A stretch of 64,000 bases of DNA, taken from the NCBI GenBank assembly GCA_032622095.1, contig CP136066.1, positions 193,244,816-193,308,815 of the forward strand, written 5' to 3'. Below the pieces are notes generated by a model that was not told the DNA's origin, made no database searches, and saw nothing but the letters and a program-made list of their open reading frames with translations. Below, in pieces: positions 46,955-59,048 of the stretch (positions are counted from its first letter, which is position 1; each line of letters begins with the position of its first letter). A program made the position numbers and the translations under genes. Origin of the DNA: Siphonodentalium dalli. Its lineage: Eukaryota; Mollusca; Scaphopoda; Gadilida; Siphonodentaliidae.

Positions 46955-49027
46955 TTAACGTCGGCGTGTCAAGGTACCGGTTTTTGCTGCTGTCGGCGAT
47001 GTTGAATTCGTGTTTGTTGTCCGCGACAGTTCAAGTGCCCCGAAATAACACAATACAGGGCCTCGCCTATTCTTATGTAGAAAAAATACTTCGATATTGA
47101 TCTTAAGTGAAATTATTGCGTCTAAAATAGAACAAGTTACTGTTCATATAATAGAATCCGCTCACAAAGGCGCGTGTGAACTGTTATTATCCATATAGTC
47201 GATATCCGAGCCTCGATGTTTGCTCAGAGAAACACATTATTTCATCCATTCATCTAGTATTTGCCTTCCAATTAGGTCTGTATATCGGAAATCTCTGATC
47301 CAGCTTAACCTCTAGATCTTTACCACCACATTTATAACCACGCGAAGGATTATAGTATGATCTAAAGAGCGTACAGATGGTAAGATAAGCTTCGCTATAC
47401 TGCACGCAGCTCTATCGGTTGCAAGGACCACAGATCGCGTTTCAAACTGCGGTGATTTACCTCTGCAGTATATAATACAGTGCTCACAGTTGGAACGTAC
47501 ACTTCATACTTACATCGCTATGCCCCGACTGGAACGTCAAATTAACGTGGAATACAGAATCGACTGTTAAAATGTCGGGATTTTAAAGAGTAAAATACTT
47601 ATTTCTAGTTGGTGAGTATCCGATTAATGTGGGTTTAGTACGTTGGCAGTACTTTAGTTCATGCGGTTTTGTTTATATACCGTCTGTGGTACAGACTGCC
47701 ATCAGCATGCGGTTTCTTTTATTGCCAACATGTTTTATTTTTTGCTTCTTCGGTTGTATAAACCAGTGGTTATGTGTGGAGTATTTGTAGATGCTTGGTC
47801 TGATTTGATGCGATATAATTAAGAATTTCCTAAGCCAATGTTTTGCTTACAAGGCAAATAAAACTAAAAAAAATACTTGTAACCACAATCATTCGTATCA
47901 CATAGGCGCCGCGAAGAACCACACAATTAAATCATCCGTAGGTAATATGTCAAATGATATAATAAAAAAACCTCTAATAATTAAGAACGCTCTTTATTAT
48001 ATCCTCTTTTGGGTAGCGGAAGCACGGACGCTGTTTATAAGATGTGATTGTTGGATTTTTTGCTTGGCTGACAAACATTCAAAACGTGTTAAAACTCCAC
48101 ATTTTGAAAGTAGATATCTGGCCATCACGACCTCCCAGGGTCAGATCTAATTAGTTTATAGTATAGATAACACACAGTAGTCCACCAAAGTAGACTTATC
48201 GGGAAAGAACTTATTTTATATTTGGACATTAAGACTGTTTTGTGAGGGGCTAAATGTTCAAATATTATAATACCCCTTATCCGATAAGTATAATTTGATG
48301 GACTAAACGTACATGTGTTGATATTACGGTGTCAAACGAGAATGTTAGATCTAAAGGTCCATGTGCGAACTTCCCACAATGGAACACATCATCTAATTCA
48401 GTAATTCAAACCGTTAATCACAATGCCGTCCTAACACCCGATGGTTCTGTCAAACAATCAAGCCATATCATGCAACATGAACACACGCACAACGGCACAA
48501 TACACGAGCAATATACTCGCGTGCATGTGCATTGCCTGACTACATGTACATGCCGTGGATTCACGCGTGATAAGTATAATAAACAAGCTTTGTACATTTC
48601 ACCGCTGGTGTGTGTTCAAGGTATTGCATGATTCCAGCTATGATCTGGTGATCGGGGCTAGATGGTGAATATTATTTTAATCGGGGCTGGATGGTGAATA
48701 TTATTTTAATCGGGGCTGGTTGGTGAATAATATTTTAATCGCGGCTGGATGGTGAATATTATTTTAATCGGGACTGGATGGTGAATATTATTTTAGTCGC
48801 GGGTTTTGGAGAGCGGTGCACGTGTCATATTTTGAAATATGAGGGAAATCAGATTAGATTTGACGAAATACATGGCACGGTATGTGTCAATTTATCTTGA
48901 AACGTATAGTTATACAATTGAGTTCTGAGAGTATATATACAACTGAACATCTACACGTGAGTGATCCAAATTGAGGAGGGGACCAACGATAGGATGGGCA
49001 CGAGATGAGACTCCGTTATTAGTTGTT
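46955..49027. other. low-repeat stretch without supported gene
   Basis: It contains a 29-bp array (48654-48801) and a 100-codon open frame from a GTG at 48329 without splice or domain support. Otherwise nothing recognised. Confidence 0.4.
48654..48801. repeat. 29-bp tandem array, five units
   Basis: Five units of GGGGCTGGATGGTGAATATT plus ATTTTAATC. Confidence 0.9.
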
Positions 49028-49485
49028 ACGTACTGGCCATACGAGAACTCTATAATCAATTCGAGGATGGATTTACCGAGAACTTCTATGTACCACCTGT
49101 TGTTTATTATGGATACGAGAAAGGCAATATGCAAATTAGCTTCACCATGCACACACAATCAATTTGCAACCTCTGGATTACGTTTATAGAAACGATTAAA
49201 GTGCAGAAACAGAAACCTTAGACTAACAGGTGTTGTTCAGATTATCCTTCAGCGAACACGGTGGTATACATACATATTATGTACAATAAATCTTAGTATA
49301 TGTTGAGAACACCAATTGAGCGCGTTGTAGATACACCTGTACCATTTGAGTGTGAGTATATCATGATAACTTTCGTTATTTGTTCATATTAATGAACCGG
49401 CTAGTATAACTATATATACATAATATACACAAAGTGTTTTGGGTTTGTCGACATATTCAGCATTGGGAAGCTTGTAGATCGTAAT

Positions 49486-49885
49486 TTAACCCTTTACCCA
49501 ACAGAACGGCCCTGTGCCAATGCATTCTCTTATATATGCGAGTCGACCATAGGTCGCCTCGCATATATAAGAGAATGCATTGGCTTAACACATTAAAAAT
49601 TATAAAATTGTCAAAGAATGTAAGAAAAAATGGTAAAAAGTGTTAAAAAAAGATTTGTTTTAGGCCAATGCATTCTCTTATATATGCGAGGCGACCTATG
49701 GTCGACTCGCATATATAAGAGAATGCATTGGCACAGGGTATAACTATAACCATCACAATGTGGTCAATGAGCCGGTTCCAATGATATCCATATTTGTATG
49801 GTTTTATTGAGACAGACCGAAGATATTTTAGGCTGTTGAAGCTTTATTTGGCCGGTTTTGGCCGGTTTGTTGGGTAAAGGGTTAA
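49486..49885. mobile_element. double-hairpin TTAA MITE, copy 2
   Basis: A complete copy. The left end is TTAA-CCCTTTACCCAACA and the right end TGTTGGGTAAAGGG-TTAA, with a GGCCGGTTTTGGCCGGTTTG block just inside the right end only. The two palindromes lie at about 49517-49585 and 49663-49731. CCYTT ends with TTAA duplication are typical of piggyBac-type elements. Confidence 0.85.
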
Positions 49886-50338
49886 ACGTACTGGCCTTAC
49901 GAGAACTCTATAATCAATTCAAGATGGATTTACCGAGAACTTCTATGTACCACCTGTTGTTTATTATGGATACGAGAAAGGCAATATGCAAATTAGCTTC
50001 ACCATGCACACACAATCAATTTGCAACCTCTGGATTACGTTTATAGAAACGATTAAAGTGCAGATACAGAAACCTTAGACTAACAGGTGTTGTTCAGATT
50101 ATCCTTCAGCGAACACGGTGGTATACATACATATTATGTACGCTAAATCTTAGTATATGTTGAGAACACCAATTGAGCGCGTTGTAGATACACCTGTACC
50201 ATTTGAGTGTGAGTATATCATGATAACTTTCGTTATTTGTTCATATTAATGAACCGGCTAGTATAACTATACATGTATATACACAAAGTGTTTTGGGTTT
50301 GTCGACATATTCAGCATTGGGAAGCTTGTAGATCGTAA

Positions 50339-50741
50339 TTTAACCCTTTACCCAACAGAAGGGCCCTGTGCCAATGCATTCTCTTATATATGCGAGTCGA
50401 CCATAGGTCGCCTCGCATATATAAGAGAATGCATTGGCTTAACACATTAAAAATTATAAAATTGTTAAAGAATGTAAGAAAAATTGGTAAAAAAGTGTTA
50501 AAAAAAGATTTTTTTTTAGGCCAATGCATTCTCTTATATATGCGAGGCGACCTATGGTCGACTCGCATATATAAGAGAATGCATTGGCACAGGGTATAAC
50601 TGTAACTATCACAATGTGGTCAAGGAGCCGGTTCCAATGATATCCATATTTGTATGGTTTTATTGAGACAGACCCAAGATATTTTAGGCTGTTGAAGCTT
50701 TATTTGGCCGGTTTTGGCCGGTTTGTTGGGTAAAGGGTTAA
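50339..50741. mobile_element. double-hairpin TTAA MITE, copy 3
   Basis: A complete copy nearly identical to copy 2. It is the right half of an 856-bp tandem duplication, so it was probably copied with its flank rather than inserted independently. Confidence 0.85.
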
Positions 50742-51879
50742 AGACGTTGATAGCCTTGGTTGTAATTTTTAATTTAGAAATAAAAGTTACCAAATTATGA
50801 ATTTCCTCAAGAATAAACTAACTATTTGATAGATAGTATGAATGTGATATTGCCAAAAAAAACCACACACTTTGTGTAAGCGGACCATTTGTTTATATAC
50901 AGCACGCAAAGAGTGTGCGATAAGCAAAACACCAAAACGCAGTTGTGATTTTTTAAAGAGTGATTCAAGGTGACCAATACAACACCGAAATCTTGAGTGG
51001 CGAGTATTTACGAGAGCTATATCGATATGTCGTAAACAATATGGTGGCAATTTTACTCAAGTTCAGTTAGTGCATGGTTTCTTCCCGGTGTTGAGTGTTT
51101 TGCATATCACCCACTCTTTATCTAATGTATCATAGCATGGCTTTTGTTTACTATATATAACAAGGCGCACGATCTTGACAATAACATGTTATTTATGCAA
51201 TATTTATGATTGGTATAAGAACAAAATCTGTTTATATTTTAATATTCTTTGTTTATGGCAGTTTTTTTTATGGATGTGACTAATTTAACGGCAATATCCA
51301 TCCTGCACCGCGAAGGCCTTTCTTGTCTTTAATAGATTCCATCTAAATTGTTTAGATCGCCCGCAACATTAATATCCTTGGCGATTGCATTATCCGGATA
51401 CCGGATATACGACCTGTATTATGTGAGGGGACACCGAGACTAATAACTAATTCCGCGCCCTTAGATAATTCGTTCATTCACCCATGTATATACGATAAAT
51501 TCTGAAAATTTAAACATTTTACGAGAAATGTACACATTAAATCACGTGCATCCCATTAGCTAATCGTAAGTTTAGATGTCTGGTGTATGATTTGCATCAA
51601 TTGGGCTATCATAACATCCGTGGGCCGATAAGAATCTCATGTTATCACATTCAAGCGCATTCGACCAAAATTCGTGTTTATGCTCTCTGGAAATCCTGGA
51701 AGTTCTCCTAACATCACACGAGAGGCGTGTGATCTGATTTTACCCTTCACGGTCTCTGTTTTTGTAATGCCCGCGCTTATCCCTTTCAGTGCCAGGGGCC
51801 GATCTCATCGGTCCTAATTTACGGTCTGTTAAATCGGCCCTAAAATTAAAAAAAAAAATTGTTTGTTTTTGTTTGTTTT

Positions 51880-53310
51880 TTGTCGAGTTTTTTTTCCAAA
51901 ACTCGACTTATAGTATGATGGGGGACGGTGGGCGGGCGGCGGACGGGCGGGCGGGCGGGCGGCGTGTTTTGCTTATAACTCAACCGTATATTGAAAAAAA
52001 TTTGGTGTGTGAGTACATATCCATGCACGTAAGCTGCAGACAAAAAATCGGGTTCGTCCGCACATTTATTACAGAGTTATGGCCCTTTGAATTTTCAGCT
52101 CGTTAGCGCGATAACTTCAACAAACGTTATCCGATTTGATTGAAATTTGGTATATAGGTGTCTCCCAAGAATATCTCGGATGAGTTCGAAAACCGGCCTG
52201 GTCCGATAAAATTTGATAGAGTTATGGCCCTTAATTAGTCATTTTTCACGAATTTTCAGCTCGTTAGCGCGATAACTTCAACAAACGTTATCCGATTTGA
52301 TTGAAATTTGGTATATATGTGTCTCCCAAGAATATCTCGGATGAGTTCGAAAACCGGCCTGGTCCGATAAAATTTGATAGAGTTATGGCCCTTAATTAGT
52401 CATTTTTCACGAATTTTCAGCTCGTTAGCGCGATAACTTCAACAAACGTTATCCGATTTGATTGAAATTTGGTATATAGGTGTCTCCCAAGAATATCTCG
52501 GATGAGTTCGAAAACCGGCCTGGTCCGATAAAATTTGATAGAGTTATGGCCCTTAATTAGTCATTTTTCACGAATTTTCAGCTTGTTAGGGCGATAACTT
52601 CAACAAACGTTATCCGATTTGATTGAAATTTGGTATATAGGTGTCTTCCAAGAATATCTCGGATAAGTTCGAAAACCGGCCTCGTCCGAAAAAATTTGAT
52701 AGAGTTATGGCCCTTAATTAGTCATTTTTCATGAATTTTCAGCTCGTTAGCGCGATAACTTCAACAAACGTTATCCGATTTGATTGAAATTTGGTATATA
52801 GGTGTCTCCCAAGAATATCTCGGTCAAATTCGAAAACCGGCCAGGTCCGATAAAATTTGATAGAGTTATGGCCCTTAATTAGTCATTTTTCACGAATTTT
52901 CAGCTTGTTAGCGCGATAACTTCAACAAACGTTATCCGATTTGATTGAAATTTGGTATATAAGTGTCTTCCAATAATATCCTGGACGAGTTTGAAAACCA
53001 GCCTGGCCCAATAAAATTTGATAGAGTTATGGACCTTAATTTGTCATTTTTCGTGAATTTTTAGCTCGTTAGCGCGATAACTTCAACAAACGTCCTCCGA
53101 TTTGTTTAAAATTTGGAATAGACATACTTGCCAAGAATATTTCGGACGAGTTCGAAAACCAGCCTGGCCCGATAACATTTGATGGAGTTATGGCCCTTAA
53201 TTAGTCATTTTTCGATTTTACCTATTAATTAGTCTACCGATACTGATGCACACCAATTGGCGGTAGCCACCGGCGGTAAGCCACCGAAAACGAGACACAG
53301 CATCTCTGAT
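51880..53310. mobile_element. pearl-like element: microsatellite plus seven 161-bp core repeats
   Basis: The inverted pair GTCGAGTTTT/AAAACTCGAC (about 51882-51907) is followed by a GGCGGGCGGGCGG microsatellite (51930-51965) and a 130-bp leader. Then come seven units of exactly 161 bp starting at 52098, 52259, 52420, 52581, 52742, 52903 and 53064, each opening GCTCGTTAGCGCGATAACTT. A unique 3' tail with two GGCGGTA.GCCACC copies runs to CCACCTCTTGTTT. From established knowledge, bivalve 'pearl' elements combine short inverted ends, a tetranucleotide microsatellite and ~160-bp core repeats, and are grouped with Helentron-type non-autonomous elements. The structural match is good. Sequence identity to that family is not shown here. 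Confidence 0.7.
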
Positions 53311-53493
53311 GCCACCTCTTGTTTTTGTTTGAGTTTAATTTTTTTTGGGTATGCTTAAGCATGCTATAGCGAATTTAAAAACAAACTGGATAAAACCTTA
53401 GGGGCATGTTATAACTCAAAACTATCACCAAGTATTCATGGTAATAATTTTGATGCCCATGAAAAACGTAAGATTCCCTGGCACTAAACCTAC

Positions 53494-53655
53494 AAAATAA
53501 GTCTGTTAAAGAATATAAGAAAAAAATATTAAAAATTGTAAAAAAAATATAAAAAAAAATGAAAAATTGTTAGGCCAAAGCATTCTCTTATATATGCGAG
53601 GCGACCTATGGTCGACTCGCATATATAAGAGAATGCGTTGGCACAGGGTATATGG
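53494..53655. repeat. partial double-hairpin MITE (one palindrome)
   Basis: An AT-rich spacer (GTTAAAGAATATAAGAAAAA) followed by one palindrome and GCACAGGGTATA. Terminal TTAA repeats are absent. It lies just right of the 161-bp array. Confidence 0.65.
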
Positions 53656-53770
53656 GTTGATACAAAAATCGGACCTGGCACTGAAAGGTTTAAACACAAA
53701 TCAGTCGTGAGTATAGAGATACCTGTTGATCCAATACAATCGCCAAAATCTCTCAAACGACTGAATTCAT

Positions 53771-53934
53771 AAATTCATTATAAGTAGCACATTGTTTGCA
53801 TCGTTCACGGAGCACACGAGTGTATTTTGCACTCATCCATGACTCATATTCATTAATTTCCTGCATATATTATGTTGAGTATAAAAGGAGATGGTTCCAC
53901 AAATAGCTGGGTTTAAGGTACAGTACCCCTTTAA
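53771..53934. mobile_element. partial MITE of the 15984 family (empty-site copy)
   Basis: GAGTGTATTTTGCACTCATC followed by GACTCATATTCATTAA and GGAGATGGTTCCACAAATAG, ending ACCCCT-TTAA. It matches the right part of 15984-16867 but lacks the 520-bp polyG-ended insert. Confidence 0.65.
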
Positions 53935-54087
53935 CATGACGCTCGAAGAAAAACGTTTCAATTTGAAAGACTAAGAACATTATTTGTGGATTGTAGCTTT
54001 CGGAATTGGCGAGAGACGACAATCGATGTTACCCTTGTCAATTCCAAATCATATATTAGAAACTATGATAATGCAAACACAATGCAA

Positions 54088-54770
54088 CTAATCTGATTGT
54101 TCATGCAGTTTGCATGTTGCCTCAATGTTCGACATGTTGCTCCAATGTTCGGGGTGTTGCCTCAACGTTCAGCATGTTGCCTCAATGTTCGGCATGTTGC
54201 CTCAATGTTCGACATGTTGCCTCAATGTTCGAGGTGTTGCCTCAATGTTCGGCATGTTGCCTCAATGTTCGGCATGTTGCATCAATATTGATCATTGTTT
54301 TAATATCAGTTTTGTGATACCCATGATATATGAGTATATGGGGAATGCTCGTATCCTGGTCCCACATTAGAGGCACACCTGTCTTGGACTCCGGTAGTGG
54401 AAACTTCACCAATGGTGCCCAGAGAATTCTAACTTGCGGAAGTTTACAAATGTCAAGATAAATCTGATTGGCCATGCAGATTGCATGTTGCCTCGCTGTT
54501 CGACGTTTTGCCTCAATGTTCGACACGTTGCCTCAATGTTCGAGGTGTTGCCTCAATGTTCGACGTGTTGCCTCAATGTTCGACACGTTGCCTTAATGTT
54601 CGACGATGTGCCTCAATATTCGACATGTGCCTCAATCTTCAGCATGTTGCCTCAATGTTCGGCATATTACCTCAATGTTCGGTATGTTTCCTCACTATTC
54701 GAGGTGTTGCCTCAATCTTCAGCATGTTACCTCAATGTTCGACATTGGTTTAATCGGTATAACGGGAGTG
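54088..54770. repeat. duplicated 20-bp tandem arrays
   Basis: Two arrays (about 54110-54290 and 54480-54745) of ATGTTGCCTCAATGTTCGGC. Both start after CTGATTG.TCATGCAG.TTGC and end CATTG.TTTAAT, so the flanks were copied as well. The 170-bp segment between them is unique. Confidence 0.85.
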
Positions 54771-55161
54771 ACATGAGCATCAAATTTATAGTATGATAAT
54801 CTGCTAATTGATTAGGTAATATAGCTTAATTGGTAACAAAAGACACTGATAGCAGTGCTCTATCAAACAATGGGCGACCAAATAGAATAATACAGTGATG
54901 AGGATTAACACTGATGAATCCTTTGTTTGTCATATATAAGGCTGAATGGTAGTGGTATTGTCAAGTGGCAACGGTGGGATTAAAGAAGTCTAGACACGGT
55001 ATTTGAATGTACGGACATAATTTATATTGAATGTTAAATAAAACAAAAATATTTACTAGTTGCGAGACCAGAAAATGAGGATTTAATTGGCCAAAGTGTT
55101 TTTAATTTGGCCTAAGAAAATCAGAATTGGCCAAAAACTTGGCCAAAAGATTTTTCAACCC

Positions 55162-57250
55162 AACGTGAACACCGAATGTCACTATATAGGGCGATCGCAC
55201 ATTAATGTACTGGTTCCGTTTACACTGAATGTCACTATAGGGTGATCGCACATTAATGTACTGGTTCCGTCTACAACGCGTGAACACTGAATGTCACTAT
55301 ATATAGGGTGATCGCACATTAATGTACTGGTTCCGTTTACACACGTGAACACTGAATGTCACTATAGGGTGATCGCACATTAATGTACTGGTTCCGTTTA
55401 CAACGCGTGAACACTGAATGTCACTATAGGGGTGATCCCACATTAATATGCTGGTTCCGTTTACACGCGTGAACACTGAATGTCTCTATGGGGTGATCGC
55501 ACATTAATATGCTGGTTCCGTTTACACGCGTGAACACTGAATGTCACTATAGGGCGATCGCACATTAATGTACTGGTTCCGTTTACAACGCGTGAACACT
55601 GAATGTCACTATAGGGGTGATCCCACATTAATATGCTGGTTCCGTTTACACGCGTGAACACTGAATGTCACTATAGGGTGATCGCACATTAATGTACTGG
55701 TTCCGTTTACACGCGTGAACACTGAATGTCACTATAGGGTGATCCCACATTAATATGCTGGTTCCGTTTACACGCGTGAACACTGAATGTCACTATAGGG
55801 TGATCGCACATTAATGTACTGGTTCCGTTTACAACGCGTGAACACTGAATGTCACTATAGGGTGATCGCACATTAATGTACTGGTTCCGTTTACACGCGT
55901 GAACACTGAATGTCACTATATGGGGTGATCCCACATTAATATGCTGGTTCCGTTTACACGCGTGAACACTGAATGTCACTATAGGGTGATCGCACATTAA
56001 TGTACTGGTTCCGTATACACGCGTGAACACTGAATGTCACTATATGGGGTGATCCCACATTAATATGCTGGTTCCGTTTACACGCGTGAACACTGAATGT
56101 CACTATAGGGTGATCGCACATTAATGTACTGGTTCCGTATACACGCGTGAACACTGAATGTCACTATATGGGGTGATCCCACATTAATATGCTGGTTCCG
56201 TTTACACGCGTGAACACTGAATGTCACTATAGGGTGATCGCACATTAATGTACTGGTTCCGTTTACACGCGTGAACACTGAATGTCACTATAGGGTGATC
56301 CCACATTAATATGCTGGTTCCGTTTACACGCGTGAACACTGAATGTCACTATAGGGTGATCGCACATTAATGTACTGGTTCCGTTTACACGCGTGAACAC
56401 TGAATGTCACTATATGGGGTGATCCCACATTAATATGCTGGTTCCGTTTACACGCGTGAACACTGAATGTCACTATAGGGTGATCGCACATTAATGTACT
56501 GGTTCCGTATACACGCGTGAACACTGAATGTCACTATATGGGGTGATCCCACATTAATATGCTGGTTCCGTTTACACGCGTGAACACTGAATGTCACTAT
56601 ATGGGGTGATCGCAAATTAATGTACTGGTTCCGTTTACACGCGTGAACACTGAATGTCACTATAGGGTGATCGCACATTAATGTACTGGTTCCGTTTACA
56701 CGCGTGAACACTGAATGTCACTATAGGGTGATCGCACATTAATGTACTGGTTCCGTTTACACGCGTGAACACTGAATGTCACTATAGGGTGATCGCACAT
56801 TAATGTACTGGTTCCGTTTACACGCGTGAACACCGAATGTCACTATGGGTTGATCGCACATTAATGTACTGGTTCCGTTTACACGCGTGAACACCGAATG
56901 TCACTATATGGTGTGATCGCACATTAATGTACTGGATCCGTTTACACGAGTGATCACTGAATGTCACTATATAGGGTGATTGCACATTAATGTACTGGTT
57001 CCGTTTACACGAGTGATCACCGAATGTCACTATAGGGGTGATCGCACATTAATGTACTGGTTCCGTTTACACTGAATGTCACTATAGGGGTGATTGCACA
57101 TTAATGTACTGGTTCCGTTTACACGCGTGAACACTGAATGTCACTATGCATGGGGTGATCGCACATTAATGTACTGGTTCCGTTTACACGCGTGAACACC
57201 GAATGTCACTATATATAGGGTGATCGCACATTAATGTACTGGTTCCGTTT
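55162..57250. repeat. 61-bp satellite, about 34 units, partly dimeric
   Basis: The unit is ACGCGTGAACACTGAATGTC plus ACTATAGGGTGATCGCACAT plus TAATGTACTGGTTCCGTTTAC. From about 55620 to 56600 two unit types alternate: type A, GATCGCACATTAATGTACTGG, and type B, GATCCCACATTAATATGCTGG. This gives a 123-124-bp higher-order repeat. Elsewhere type A dominates. The satellite resumes at 58522. Confidence 0.93.
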
Positions 57251-58521
57251 GGTTTAAACAATATTTTATTTGAACACTAAACAGAACAGAAATACAAACA
57301 AAAAATACATAACATATAATCTCAAATTGTTCAAAAAAGGATTGAGCAACAAGCTTGGGGGCTTTTGTTAAGTCCTATCCTCAGAAAATAAATGTTACCC
57401 CAATTGATACCATTGGGGTATAGACCCCAATTGATACCATTGGGGTATAGCAGACGGGTTTGGTTCTGTATGGTCCGAATAATAAAGTTTATAGATGAAG
57501 GGATAGGAAAGAGAAAGGGAAAGGGAATTTATTGTCACAAGCCAATGAAGAATCTAAATTCAAAACAAATTTGATCACGCTACGACCCAATTGGAGAGAA
57601 TTCGAAAATAGCGGGTTATCAGAATTATTTCCATTCCATTGATGAGCTGTTTAGTTAATGTATTTAATAAGTATTTAATAAGTGACGAAGTGTGTATGTA
57701 CCATAACTAATTATTCAATTATAGAGGGCGAGGTGATAGGGCTAAAACACGCGCAGTGACTGTAATTTAAGACATTTACATATAGTTTATTAGTAACGCG
57801 CGTGTTTGGGCTTAAACCACCTTGTATACCCGTTAGTCAGAAACGCCCAGTACAGATAATGAACTTCTGTACAACATCGAAAATTTTATTGTTCAAATCA
57901 TCAGCGAGTTCAGGCGACCCATACAGAAGTACATCAGGTGATATTCTAATTGGTGGCAAATCAGCTAACATTTCAGTTCTTGCTTGAGTATATAATGGAC
58001 ATTTCAAGAGAAAATGATATGCAGATTCAATTTCAAAGCCACCACAAGGACACATCGGGGACTCTTTAAGGTGGTTTGTGACAAGGTCTTTGTTCAGGTT
58101 ACTGCATCCCAATCTGATTCTAGTATGATAAACTTGAGCTTTACGAGAATAACTATGATAATAAAATTTAGCAATCTTTGAACGACCAGTGTTAATGTTT
58201 CGTTTAAATTCTGTTAACGTTTCTGAAGACCTCACTGAGTCCGATAGGCTGTTCCAAGCACATGTGGCAGATGGTAGAAATGTATACATGTAGTAATTAT
58301 TATTACTATCAGGCGGGTGGATGCTAGGGTGTCTAAAGTTGTAGCCAGTTGAGGAAGAATCAGGTGGAATCATATTAGATAAGTAGGATGGAGCTCTGTA
58401 TTTTGTCATATTGTAAAACTGAACTAATTTCTGCTTATGCCTGCGTTGTGCAAGCGGTTCCCAACCTGTTTCAAGTAATAATTTCCTATCGCTAGCACTT
58501 CTGGTTGCCCCAGTGACTATT
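57251..58521 (-). mobile_element. 5'-truncated LINE inserted in the satellite
   Basis: The insertion is bounded by a perfect 12-bp duplication of satellite sequence, CTGGTTCCGTTT, at 57239-57250 and 58522-58533. The element is in minus orientation. Its 3' end reads CAAATAAAATATTGTTTAAACC, giving an AATAAA signal near the tail, and a ~585-bp 3' UTR follows the stop at 57837. The 5' end is cut inside the coding region at 58521. All this fits target-primed reverse transcription. Confidence 0.9.
57837..58521 (-). pseudogene. LINE ORF2 C-terminal part
   Basis: An open frame of about 228 codons on the minus strand, after the satellite-derived first residues (58547-58522) are set aside. It contains LLLETGWEPLAQRRHKQKL, then YHTRIRLGCSNLNKDL, then a cysteine cluster CPCGGFEIESAYHFLLKCP (C-x-C-x9-H-x4-C). 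This is the tail behind the reverse transcriptase domain common in molluscan and amphioxus LINE polyproteins. The catalytic domains are missing. The open, undamaged frame and intact duplication suggest a fairly recent insertion. Confidence 0.85.
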
Positions 58522-58610
58522 CTGGTTCCGTTTACACACGTGGACACCGAATGTCTCTATGGGGTGATCGCGCATTAATGCACTGCATGGTTCCGTTTAC
58601 ACGCGTGCGA
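58522..58610. repeat. 61-bp satellite, distal remnant
   Basis: A diverged unit (TGGACACCGAATGTCTCTAT, GCGCATTAATGCACTGCATGG) after the LINE insertion, ending with a half unit. Confidence 0.85.
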
Positions 58611-58956
58611 TAATATGACGATATAGTGGAACACTAAGCCGATGCAATAAATTGCTGAATTACGTAAATATCAAGGTGGGTTTGCACTCGGTCTGAAAAG
58701 GGTTGAGTTCGGACAACTGCCGGATAATTGGTGAGAAATCGTCTTGTTTCAGCTTTGACACCACAATTATCTGGTAACTATATATATATAATTAGGTTCT
58801 GTGATATATAGATATTGGATTTATCGACACTTATTTCCATGACATTAACGCAGGCAAACGTGCAAGATAAATTGGTATACTATAATACTGTGCTGCGAAG
58901 CTAACCACGTTCCGCACTGTAATCTCTACTATATACTTCATTTCTGACCCTGTCAC

Positions 58957-59038
58957 CGGCTGGGTACCAGTCTCGGTTTTCTATATTTAGCGCGGCACCG
59001 GCTGGGTGCCAGTCTCGGTTTTCTATATTTAGCGCGGA
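58957..59038. repeat. 42-bp direct duplication
   Basis: CACCGGCTGGGTACCAGTCT plus CGGTTTTCTATATTTAGCGCGG, present twice. Confidence 0.85.
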
Positions 59039-59048
59039 TTTTATCCCA

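Larger units (their letters stand above)
49028..50741. repeat. 856-bp tandem segmental duplication
   Basis: 49028-49885 and 49886-50741 are near-identical. Each has a ~458-bp unique part starting ACGTACTGGCC and ending TGTAGATCGTAATT, then one double-hairpin MITE. The junction lies exactly at the MITE's right TTAA. Two short frames ending in the same peptide (stops at 49189 and 50046) are by-products. Confidence 0.9.

Noticed and set aside
48329-48631. 100-codon ORF
   Set aside because: It starts at GTG, has no ATG context, weak possible donor only, and no recognisable domain.
54097-54796. Cys-rich ORFs over the 20-bp arrays
   Set aside because: All three frames are open because of the repeat. 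No other evidence of coding.
54815-54890. tRNA-like TAGCTTAATTGGTAACA...
   Set aside because: The first part resembles a D-arm/A box, but no anticodon stem, T-arm consensus or acceptor pairing can be drawn.
55461-57030. Series of 66-107-codon minus-strand ORFs
   Set aside because: All are readings of the 61-bp satellite, which opens frames by chance.
55162-57250. CRISPR-like repeat array
   Set aside because: There are no spacers. The units are contiguous and this is eukaryotic satellite DNA.
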